A DNA stretch of 64,000 nucleotides from Eutrophocola sp049446715 (lineage in GTDB: Bacteria > Pseudomonadota > Gammaproteobacteria > Pseudomonadales > Pseudohongiellaceae), in contig JBMTQX010000006.1 in the NCBI GenBank assembly GCA_049446715.1, positions 24,332-88,331 of the forward strand, given 5' to 3'. Below the pieces are notes generated by a model. That model searched no databases. It saw nothing but the letters and a program-made list of their open reading frames with translations, and was not told the origin of the DNA. Position numbers and translations under genes: made by a program. Positions 54,535 through 62,710 of the stretch are shown here, one piece after another (position 1 is the stretch's first letter; every line of letters starts with the position of its first letter).

Positions 54535-54624
54535 CGCCACCTCTTTGACCGGCAGCGTCGGGACTGGGGCAGACAAGCGCCAAAAGCGCCTGGCAAGCCA
54601 CAGAAAAAACCCGATAAATACCGG

Positions 54625-54647
54625 TAAAGATAAAGATAAAGATAAAG
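54625..54647 (+). repeat. TAAAGA microsatellite
   Basis: Three TAAAGA units plus TAAAG in the uvrB-tRNA-Val gap; a simple-sequence repeat that could vary in copy number. Confidence 0.8.
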
Positions 54648-54749
54648 GGAAATCCGGCCTGATCTCAGATAACCCAGTGGTTACTGCATAGGCTGTTTCG
54701 GCGTTGATGGCAAAGCTAGTCTTTAGTTGATTAAGTTGACGTAAGTACT

Positions 54750-54826
<77 letters not shown>

Positions 54827-54934
54827 ATCCCCCGACTCCTTTCCAGGCAGGTCTGGCAAACAGACGTGTGATTTCCTTTTGCCGCAGGGCTACTTGTCCT
54901 GCCCCAAGACAGCAAACATAGTATCCGGATCACC

Positions 54935-56868
54935 ATGGTAGCCATAACACTGCCCGATGGCAGTCAAAAACAATTTGACGCTCCTGTCACCGTCCTGCAG
55001 GTCGCCGAGTCCATCGGCCCGGGCCTGGCCAAAGCCGCACTGGCCGGCAAGATAGACGGCGACATGGTCGATGTCAGTCATCTGATCGAGTCTGACAGCG
55101 AACTGTCGATCATTACCGGTCGCGATGAAGATGGTCTCGACATCATCCGGCACTCCTGCGCCCATCTCATGGCCAATGCTGTCCAGAACCTGTTTCCCGA
55201 AGCCCAGGTCACTATCGGTCCGGTGATTGAAAACGGCTTTTATTACGATTTTGCCTACGAGCGTCCTTTCACGCCGGAAGACCTGGAAGCCATCGAAAAG
55301 GAAATGACCCGCCTGGCGAAAGAGGATATCTCTGTTGAGCGTTCCATCCTAAGCCGTGATGAAGCTGTCGCCCTGTTTGAAAAAATGGGCGAAAAATACA
55401 AGGTGGAAATTATTGAAAGTATTCCGGGTGATGAAGCATTGTCCTTCTACAAGCAGGGCGAATTCATTGACCTGTGCCGCGGCCCGCATGTGCCTTCCAC
55501 AGGCGCGATCAAGTCATTCAAGCTGATGTCGGTTGCCGGCGCCTACTGGCGTGGTGACTCACGCAACGAAATGCTGCAGCGAATCTATGGCACGGCCTGG
55601 AACGACAAGAAAGATCTCAAGCAGTACCTCCACATGCTGGAAGAAGCCGAGCGCCGCGATCACCGCAAGGTCGGCAAGCGGCTTGAACTGTTTCATTTCC
55701 AGGAAGAAGCGCCGGGGATGGTGTTCTGGCATCCGAAAGGCTGGGAGATTTATCAGATCATTCGCAAATACATGCAGCAGCTCTGGAAAGAAAACGGCTA
55801 CAAGGAAATCAATACGCCGCAGCTGGTCGATTACTCGCTTTGGGAGAAGTCAGGTCATGCGGACAAGTTTGCGGAAGAAATGTTCAGCGTGGAATCCGAC
55901 AACCGCATGTATGCCATCAAGCCGATGAACTGCCCGTGTCATGTCCAGGTCTTCAATCACGGCCTGAAAAGCTATCGCGATTTACCGCTGCGCCTGGCGG
56001 AGTTTGGCTCGTGCCACCGTTACGAACCTTCCGGTGCCATGCATGGGCTGATGCGGGTGCGCGCTTCGTGCAGGACGACGGTCATATCTTCTGTGCCCGT
56101 GAACAGATCCAGAGCGAGGTGTCGGCGTTCATTGACCTGGTTAACCGGGTTTACAACGACTTCGGCTTTGATGAAGTCCTGCTGAAACTCTCCACTCGTC
56201 CCGAGCAGCGCGTCGGCGCTGATGAACTCTGGGATGAAGCCGAGCAGGCACTGGAGACAGCGTTGAACAACACCGGCAGGCCCTGGGATCTGCAGCCAGG
56301 CGAGGGCGCGTTCTATGGTCCCAAGATCGAATTTACCCTCAAGGATTGCATGGGACGCCACATGCAGTGCGGCACCATCCAGGTGGACTTCTCCATGCCA
56401 GGTCGTCTCGGCGCGGAGTATGTGACCGAGCGTAACGACCGTGCCACGCCGGTCATGCTGCATCGGGCTATCTTCGGTTCGTTTGAGCGTTTTATCGGGA
56501 TTCTGATTGAACATTATGAGGGCGCCTTCCCGACCTGGCTTGCGCCGGAACAGGCGGTAGTCCTGAATATCACGGACAAACAGGCCGAATATTGTCAAAA
56601 AGTGGTGAATTCTTTGCAAAACAAGGGCTTCCGCGTCAAAGCTGACTTGAGAAATGAGAAAATCGGCTTTAAAATCCGCGAGCACACGCTTCAGAAGATC
56701 CCTTACCTGCTGGTAGTGGGCGACAAAGAAGTTCAAGCCGAGTCACTTGCTGTACGTGACCGCACCGGCAACGACCTGGGAGTAATGACTATCGATGAAT
56801 TCTCGGTTTTATTGCAACAGGATGTAGAGCGTCTCGGTCGAGCCAATGAGGCTGCTGAAAACGCCTGA
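54935..56868 (+). CDS. thrS: Threonyl-tRNA synthetase, frame broken once near 56063
   Basis: The N-terminal TGS domain (VAITLPDGSQKQF), the editing domain (HSCAHLMANAVQNLFPEAQV) and the first half of the catalytic core (KPMNCPCHVQVFN, motif 2 SCHRYEPSGAMHGLMRVR) lie in one frame. The rest (FVQDDGHIFCAREQIQSEVS onward, HRAIFGSFERFIGILIEHYE and the anticodon-binding domain) lies in the next. ...RVRGFVQDDGH... is restored by one G at about 56063 (GCGCTTC for GCGGCTTC). ThrS is essential, so a sequence error is most likely. Full length would be about 645 residues. Confidence 0.93.
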
Positions 56869-56928
56869 GATCATTCAAGCGGCATGTGTCTGAAGCAATA
56901 ATTAAAGTGAAATAAAACGGAGAATCGT

Positions 56929-57471
56929 ATTAACAAGAGAGATAGCGACAAGTCCAGAAAGGCCCAGGTAAACGAAGAGATCAGTCATGATCCGGTTCGT
57001 TTGATTCTTTCCGACGGTACACAGCAAGGTGTTGTTCCCCTCGCAGAAGCCCGTGCTGCAGCAGAAGCTGATAAGCTGGACCTTGTTTTGATTTCACCCG
57101 AAGCTGACCCGCCTGTTTGCAAAATCATGGATTACGGCAAACATGTGTTCGAGCTCAAGAAACAAAAAGCGGCGAACAAGAAGAAGCAGAAGGTCATTCA
57201 CGTTAAAGAAATGAAGTTTCGTCCAGGGACGGAGGAAGGAGATTATCAGGTAAAACTGCGCAACCTGATACGTTTCCTAAGCGATGGGGACAGGGCCAAG
57301 GTGTCATTACGATTCCGCGGCCGAGAAATGGCCCATCAGGAGCTGGGTGCCGAGATGATGCAACGCATCAAGGAAGATCTCGCAGAATATGGCTCTGTCG
57401 ACCAGGAACCCAAGATGGAAGGTCGTCAGATTGTCATGGTTCTGGCCCCGCTCAAGAAAAAGAAGCAGTAA
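56929..57471 (+). CDS. infC: Translation initiation factor IF-3, ATT start
   Basis: 180 residues starting at an ATT codon (56929) preceded by CGGAG; the N-terminus INKRDSDKSRKAQVNEEI continues in frame into ISHDPVRLILSDGTQQGVVP and the C-domain KFRPGTEEGDYQVKLRNLIR. The rare ATT start is the known basis of infC autoregulation: IF-3 discriminates against its own start codon. Starts nearer 57001 would drop the conserved N-terminus. Follows thrS by 60 nt. Confidence 0.93.
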   Translation: MNKRDSDKSRKAQVNEEISHDPVRLILSDGTQQGVVPLAEARAAAEADKLDLVLISPEADPPVCKIMDYGKHVFELKKQKAANKKKQKVIHVKEMKFRPGTEEGDYQVKLRNLIRFLSDGDRAKVSLRFRGREMAHQELGAEMMQRIKEDLAEYGSVDQEPKMEGRQIVMVLAPLKKKKQ

Positions 57472-57587
57472 CTCTTTCCCATTCTGATACCGGATATCTC
57501 CAGTAACAGGCAGGGGAGGGAAGCTGTTTCACTTTTATTAATCTACAGGCCCGGCCAGCGGGTAACTGTAAATGCGGAGTATGAAAA

Positions 57588-57782
57588 ATGCCCAAAGCAA
57601 AAGTACACAGCGGCGCGTCAAAACGGTTCAAAAAAACCGGCGCCGGTATTAAGCGTAAAAGCGCTTATAAAAGCCATATCCTCACCAAAATGACGACCAA
57701 GCGTAAGCGTCAGTTGCGGGGAACCCAGGTAGTTAATCCTGCGGATCTCGGCAATGTGAAACGCATGCTGCGTCTTGATTAA
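57588..57782 (+). CDS. rpmI: 50S ribosomal protein L35
   Basis: 64 residues, very basic: MPKAKVHSGASKRFKKTGAG, RKSAYKSHILTKMTTKRKRQ. The 116-nt infC-rpmI gap is where the L20-binding operator lies in E. coli; no specific structure was assigned here. Confidence 0.95.
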   Translation: MPKAKVHSGASKRFKKTGAGIKRKSAYKSHILTKMTTKRKRQLRGTQVVNPADLGNVKRMLRLD

Positions 57783-57804
57783 TCGTTAACAGAGGAGAAG
57801 AACA

Positions 57805-58164
57805 ATGGCTAGAGTTAAACGTGGCGTCGTTGCGCGTCGCCGACACAAGAAAGTTTTAAAACAGGCTAAAGGTTACTACGGTGCCAGAAGCCGGGTGTTT
57901 CGTGTTGCCAAGCAGGCTGTTACCAAAGCAGGTCAGTATGCTTACCGCGATCGCCGGGTCAAGAAACGTGTATTCCGCGGTCTGTGGATTACCCGTATTA
58001 ACGCCCAGTCCCGTGAACTTGGCATGTCCTACAGCCGTCTCATTGCCGGCCTGAAGAAAGCCAACATCGACATGGACCGCAGGGTTCTGGCTGACCTGGC
58101 CATGAACGACAAGGCTGCTTTTGCTGCTGTCGTTGACCAGGCCAAAGCTGCCCTGGCGGCTTAA
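57805..58164 (+). CDS. rplT: 50S ribosomal protein L20
   Basis: 119 residues. MARVKRGVVARRRHKKVLKQ, GYYGARSRVFRVAKQAVTKA, and SYSRLIAGLKKANIDMDRRV. Assembly protein of the large subunit and probable translational repressor of rpmI-rplT. GAGGAGAA precedes the start. Confidence 0.97.
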   Translation: MARVKRGVVARRRHKKVLKQAKGYYGARSRVFRVAKQAVTKAGQYAYRDRRVKKRVFRGLWITRINAQSRELGMSYSRLIAGLKKANIDMDRRVLADLAMNDKAAFAAVVDQAKAALAA

Positions 58165-58253
58165 ACCCATGGCATTGGTTGTGCCTGTTCTCCCGTCAGG
58201 GCAGGACAGGTGCCGCCAGCCTGGTTTTACCTGCCACAGGACTTCCGTCCGGC

Positions 58254-59285
58254 ATGGATAATCTCAATACCCTGACCAGCGACGCCCTTGCGGCGATTGA
58301 ACAGGCCCCTGATGTTGCGGGACTGGAACAACTGCGTGTGCAGTTTCTGGGTAAAAAAGGGTCACTTAGCGAATTACTGAAAGGCCTCGGCAAACTGGAT
58401 CCGGCGGTACGGCCCCAGGCCGGTGCCGCCATCAACGTGGCAAAAAACCAGGTGCTGGATGCCCTGGAAGCACGTAAACAAATTCTCAGCGCCGAGGAAA
58501 CCGCCAGCAAGGAACTGGCAGAAGCTGTAGATGTCACCCTGCCTGGTCGTCGACAGGGCAGCGGTGGTCTTCATCCCGTGACCAAAACCCTGCAGCGCAT
58601 CGAGGCGATTTTCACTTCAGCCGGATACGACGTGGTGCAGGGGCCGGAGATCGAAGACGACTACCACAATTTCGAAGCCCTCAATATTCCCGCCCATCAC
58701 CCCGCCCGCGCCATGCACGATACTTTCTATTTTGGTAACGGCATGCTGCTGCGCACGCATACGTCCACGGTGCAGGTGCGGGTCATGGAAACCGGCGAGG
58801 CGCCGTTCCGTTTCATTTGCCCCGGACGGGTCTATCGCTGTGACTCCGACCTGACACACACGCCTATGTTCCACCAGGTGGAAGGCATGCTGGTCGATGA
58901 AGATGTCACCATGGCGGATCTCAAAGGCCTACTGGCAGAGTTTCTGCAGGTATTTTTCGAGGCTGAACTGGCCGTGCGTTTCAGGCCATCGTATTTTCCG
59001 TTCACAGAACCCTCCGCCGAGATCGATGTGCAATGCGTGTCATGCAAGGGCGCTGGTTGCCGGGTCTGCAGCCAGACCGGCTGGCTGGAAGTGGGTGGAT
59101 GCGGCATGGTCCACCCCAATGTCCTGAAGGCCTCGGGCGTTGATACCGAAAAATTCACCGGCTTTGCCTTTGGCATGGGCGTGGATCGTCTCGCCATGCT
59201 GCGTTACCAGATCAATGACCTGCGCCTGATGTTTGAGAACGACCTGCGTTTCCTGCGGCAGTTCAGCGAAGGCAAGAGGGGCTAG
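58254..59285 (+). CDS. pheS: Phenylalanyl-tRNA synthetase alpha subunit
   Basis: 343 residues from the ATG at 58254. N-terminal coiled region (FLGKKGSLSELLKGLGKLDP), class II motifs DTFYFGNGMLLRTHTS, RFICPGRVYRCDSDLTHTPM and GFAFGMGVDRLAMLRYQIND. Stop two nt before pheT. Confidence 0.96.
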   Translation: MDNLNTLTSDALAAIEQAPDVAGLEQLRVQFLGKKGSLSELLKGLGKLDPAVRPQAGAAINVAKNQVLDALEARKQILSAEETASKELAEAVDVTLPGRRQGSGGLHPVTKTLQRIEAIFTSAGYDVVQGPEIEDDYHNFEALNIPAHHPARAMHDTFYFGNGMLLRTHTSTVQVRVMETGEAPFRFICPGRVYRCDSDLTHTPMFHQVEGMLVDEDVTMADLKGLLAEFLQVFFEAELAVRFRPSYFPFTEPSAEIDVQCVSCKGAGCRVCSQTGWLEVGGCGMVHPNVLKASGVDTEKFTGFAFGMGVDRLAMLRYQINDLRLMFENDLRFLRQFSEGKRG

Positions 59286-59287
59286 CC

Positions 59288-61663
59288 ATGCAATTCAGTG
59301 AACAGTGGCTGCGCGAATGGGTCAATCCCGACACCGATACCGATGATATTGTGGCCCGCCTGACCATGGCCGGGCTGGAAGTCGATGGTGTCTCGCAGGC
59401 CGCCAAGGCCTTTACCGGTGTCGTAGTGGCCGAAGTCACCGCTGTCCAGCCACATCCGGATGCTGACAAGTTGCGGGTCTGCCAGGTGAATACCGGCCGC
59501 GAAACCTGCCAGGTCGTCTGTGGCGCCCCCAATGTCGCTGCCGGCCAGAAGATCCCGTTTGCTACCGTTGGCGCGGTACTGGGCGATGATTTCAAGATCA
59601 AGAAGGCTAAACTGCGGGGGGTTGAATCCTTCGGCATGGTCTGTTCCGAAGAGGAACTCGGGCTGGCGGAAAAATCCGACGGCATCCTGGTGTTGCCGGC
59701 CGATGCGCCGCTTGGTGAAGATGTCAGGCAGTATCTGAATCTCGACGATGCGCTGATCGAAGTGGATCTGACGCCCAACCGCGGCGATTGCCTGAGCCTC
59801 AACGGTATCGCGCGCGAAGTGGGCGTGCTGGTTTCCCTGCCGGTCACCCGCCCGGCGATTAATGTCGTACCGGAAACCCTGCCAGATACGCTCCCCATTA
59901 CCCTGAGCGCCAGCGATGGCTGTCCGCGCTATCTTGGTCGTGTCATTCGTAATATCAACCAGGATGCGGTATCACCCCGCTGGATGCAGGAAAAACTGCG
60001 TCGCAGTGGCATCAAATGCATAGACCCAGTAGTGGACGTGACGAATTATGTCCTCATGGAACTGGGGCAGCCCATGCATGCGTTCGACCTGGACAAGCTT
60101 GCCGGTGGAATCGATGTGCGCTATGCGGCAGACCAGGAAAAACTGACCCTGCTCGACGGCAAGGAAGTTGCCTTATCCACTGATACGCTGGTTATCGCTG
60201 ATCAGGACAAGGCGCTGGCCATCGCCGGAGTCATGGGCGGCCTGGACAGCAGTGTGCAGGCATATACCAAGCATATCTTTTTAGAGAGTGCCCATTTTGC
60301 GCCTGCTGTTATCGCGGGCAAAGCCCGGTCCTATGGCTTACAAACCGACGCCGCCCATCGTTTTGAACGCGGCGTGGATTACAACCTGCCCAGGGAAGCC
60401 ATGGAACGTGCCACACAGCTGCTGCTGGATATCGTCGGCGGAGAACCAGGGCCAATCACCGAAAGCACTGACAACCCGCCGCAAGACCGTACTGTCACCC
60501 TGCGCGCAGAACGCATTACCCGTATTCTCGGCATCAGCCTGCCAGCAGAGCAGGTGGAAAGCATCCTGACCGGCCTGGGGCTTGAGCTGATCAGCAGGGA
60601 TGTCCAAAGCTGGACCTTTGGTGTGCCATCCTGGCGTTTTGATATTGCCATTGAGGAGGACCTGGTCGAGGAAATAGCGCGTATCTACGGCTACAACAAT
60701 CTGCCAGTGACCGAGGCGCGCGGTCATTTTGCGTTAAAGCCCCAGCCGGAAGGCCTAGTTGGCCTCACTGCGGTGCGCAACAGGCTGACCGCTCAGGGTT
60801 ACCAGGAAGTCATTACCTACAGTTTTGTCGACAGCAAGCTGGAGCACATCCTGGGGACCGACCCGGAGACAATATTGCCGCTAACAAATCCAATTTCCCA
60901 GGACATGGATGTGATGCGAACCAGCCTCTGGCCAGGCTTGCTGGGGGCGCTCAAGCACAATTTTCACCGCCAGCAGGGGCGGGGCAAGATATTTGAATCC
61001 GGACTCGTATTTTACAATATAAACAATAAATTAGAGCAGAAAGCTAAAGTAGCTTCTCTGATCTGGGGCGAGGCCATGCCGGAACAGTGGGGGGTTAAAG
61101 ACACTCCCGTGGACTTCTTTGATCTGAAAGGGGATCTGGAATCGCTGCTGGAGATGACCCTCGACCGCGACAGTTTCACCTTTGCCGCTGATCGTCATCC
61201 CGCACTGCAGCCTGGCCAGACCGCTCGCTTGCTGCGTCAAGGCAAGCCGGCAGGGTGGCTTGGTGCACTGTCAGCCTCAGCACAGCAACACATTGATATC
61301 CCAGGGAAAATTTACCTTCTGGAGCTGGACCTGGAGACGCTGGCACCAGCACAGTTACCGGTTTTTGCCCCGCTGTCGCGCTTTCCTTCCGTACGCCGGG
61401 ACCTGGCCTTGCTGGTATCTGCCGACCAGGAAACCGGTGCTATTCGCCAGGCGCTTATGGCAGCGGGTGGTGAGAACCTGAAAGACCTCGTTATTTTTGA
61501 TGTTTATCAGGGCCAAAATATTGAAAAAACTAAAAAAAGCCTTGCAATAGGCTTGACCTTACAGCATCCTTCACGCACTCTAACCGATAAAGATGTAAAC
61601 GCAATAATTAATAACTGTATCAAGGTCCTAGAAGCACAATTTAATGCAGAATTAAGGATGTGA
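59288..61663 (+). CDS. pheT: Phenylalanyl-tRNA synthetase beta subunit
   Basis: 791 residues. tRNA-binding OB domain (VVVAEVTAVQPHPDADKLRV), B3/B4 editing region, B5 domain, synthetase-like core and C-terminal FDX-ACB domain (FAPLSRFPSVRRDLALLVSA). Forms the alpha2-beta2 enzyme with PheS. Confidence 0.96.
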   Translation: MQFSEQWLREWVNPDTDTDDIVARLTMAGLEVDGVSQAAKAFTGVVVAEVTAVQPHPDADKLRVCQVNTGRETCQVVCGAPNVAAGQKIPFATVGAVLGDDFKIKKAKLRGVESFGMVCSEEELGLAEKSDGILVLPADAPLGEDVRQYLNLDDALIEVDLTPNRGDCLSLNGIAREVGVLVSLPVTRPAINVVPETLPDTLPITLSASDGCPRYLGRVIRNINQDAVSPRWMQEKLRRSGIKCIDPVVDVTNYVLMELGQPMHAFDLDKLAGGIDVRYAADQEKLTLLDGKEVALSTDTLVIADQDKALAIAGVMGGLDSSVQAYTKHIFLESAHFAPAVIAGKARSYGLQTDAAHRFERGVDYNLPREAMERATQLLLDIVGGEPGPITESTDNPPQDRTVTLRAERITRILGISLPAEQVESILTGLGLELISRDVQSWTFGVPSWRFDIAIEEDLVEEIARIYGYNNLPVTEARGHFALKPQPEGLVGLTAVRNRLTAQGYQEVITYSFVDSKLEHILGTDPETILPLTNPISQDMDVMRTSLWPGLLGALKHNFHRQQGRGKIFESGLVFYNINNKLEQKAKVASLIWGEAMPEQWGVKDTPVDFFDLKGDLESLLEMTLDRDSFTFAADRHPALQPGQTARLLRQGKPAGWLGALSASAQQHIDIPGKIYLLELDLETLAPAQLPVFAPLSRFPSVRRDLALLVSADQETGAIRQALMAAGGENLKDLVIFDVYQGQNIEKTKKSLAIGLTLQHPSRTLTDKDVNAIINNCIKVLEAQFNAELRM

Positions 61664-61826
61664 AGCCTCCCCAACAGGGCGACAATAAGCGAAAAATCGC
61701 CGTGAACCTGGAATCCGGATTCATACCACATCAGCAAGTATCAGGATCTGTTAAAAACAATAATAAGCAAGAACTGAACGGTTAATGGGGCAATTGCCCG
61801 GGTTATTACAGTATAGGTAGAAAGCG

Positions 61827-62135
61827 ATGTCCGGTGGTGCACTGACAAAAGCAGAAATGGCCGAACGCCTGTTTGATGAAATGGGTCTGAACAAGCGTGA
61901 AGCGAAAGAGCTTGTTGAGCAGTTTTTTGAGGAAATCCGGCTTTCACTGGAAGACAATGAACAGGTCAAGCTGTCAGGTTTCGGCAATTTCGACCTGCGC
62001 GACAAGCGCCAGCGTCCGGGTCGCAACCCGAAAACCGGTGAAGAGATTCCTATCCAGGCACGACGAGTTGTCACTTTCAGGCCCGGTCAGAAACTGAAAT
62101 CAAGAGTTGAGAACTATGCTGGAACCAAGCCATAA
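61827..62135 (+). CDS. ihfA: Integration host factor subunit alpha
   Basis: 102 residues. LTKAEMAERLFDEMGLNKRE, VKLSGFGNFDLRDKRQRPGR and EIPIQARRVVTFRPGQKLKS. Canonical pheST-ihfA order. It has a 163-nt leader and overlaps the next gene. Confidence 0.95.
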   Translation: MSGGALTKAEMAERLFDEMGLNKREAKELVEQFFEEIRLSLEDNEQVKLSGFGNFDLRDKRQRPGRNPKTGEEIPIQARRVVTFRPGQKLKSRVENYAGTKP

Positions 62136-62472
62136 CGCCGAACTCCCGGAAATTCCTGCGAAGCGCTACTTCACCATCGGTGAGGTGAGCGAACTTTGTG
62201 ATGTGAAGCCTCATGTTCTGCGCTATTGGGAGCAGGAATTCAGCCAGCTAAAGCCGGTCAAGCGCCGCGGTAACCGCCGCTATTACCAGCGCCAGGACGT
62301 CATGCTGATTCGCCAGATTCGCGAATTGCTGTATGAACAGGGCTTTACCATCGGTGGTGCGCGTCAGCGCATGTCCGGCGCAGAAATGCCGGAAGAGAAA
62401 CCGGTCGTGAACAAGGCCGTCGTCCAGGACCTGATCAGCGAAGTGGAAGAGGCCCTCAGAGACCTGTCCTGA
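62116..62472 (+). CDS. MerR-family transcriptional regulator
   Basis: 118 residues from the ATG at 62116, overlapping ihfA by 20 nt. Winged-helix YFTIGEVSELCDVKPHVLRY WEQEF region and RRYYQR DNA-binding turn typical of MerR; then a short helix without the metal-binding Cys pattern of CueR or MerR. This gene follows ihfA in many gammaproteobacteria; the effector is unknown. Confidence 0.92.
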   Translation: MLEPSHNAELPEIPAKRYFTIGEVSELCDVKPHVLRYWEQEFSQLKPVKRRGNRRYYQRQDVMLIRQIRELLYEQGFTIGGARQRMSGAEMPEEKPVVNKAVVQDLISEVEEALRDLS

Positions 62473-62569
62473 TCAAGCCAGTTATAGACCCTCGCAAGAT
62501 CCTCGAACAAATCCAGATTCAAGAACACGCCAAAACTGGTATGATGCACCGGTTTTTTACCGATCAAGT

Positions 62570-62646
62570 CGGAGTGTAGCGCAGCCTGGTAGCGCACCAC
62601 ACTGGGGGTGTGGTGGTCGTCGGTTCAAATCCGGCCACTCCGACCA
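62570..62646 (+). tRNA. tRNA-Pro (GGG)
   Basis: 77 nt. Acceptor CGGAGTG/CACTCCG, D-loop TAGCGCAGCCTGGTAGCGC, anticodon loop with GGG (CTGGGGGTG), T-arm GGTTCAAATCC, encoded CCA. Confidence 0.95.
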
Positions 62647-62660
62647 ATCTTTTTCCAAGT

Positions 62661-62691
62661 AAAAAAAGCAGGCCACTGGCCTGCTTTTTTT
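62661..62691. terminator. Bidirectional terminator between tRNA-Pro and the edge gene
   Basis: AGCAGGCC, loop ACT, GGCCTGCT flanked by A- and T-runs. Serves both the tRNA and the convergent minus-strand gene. Confidence 0.92.
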
Positions 62692-62710
62692 ATGCAGTTC
62701 AACTTAGTTG

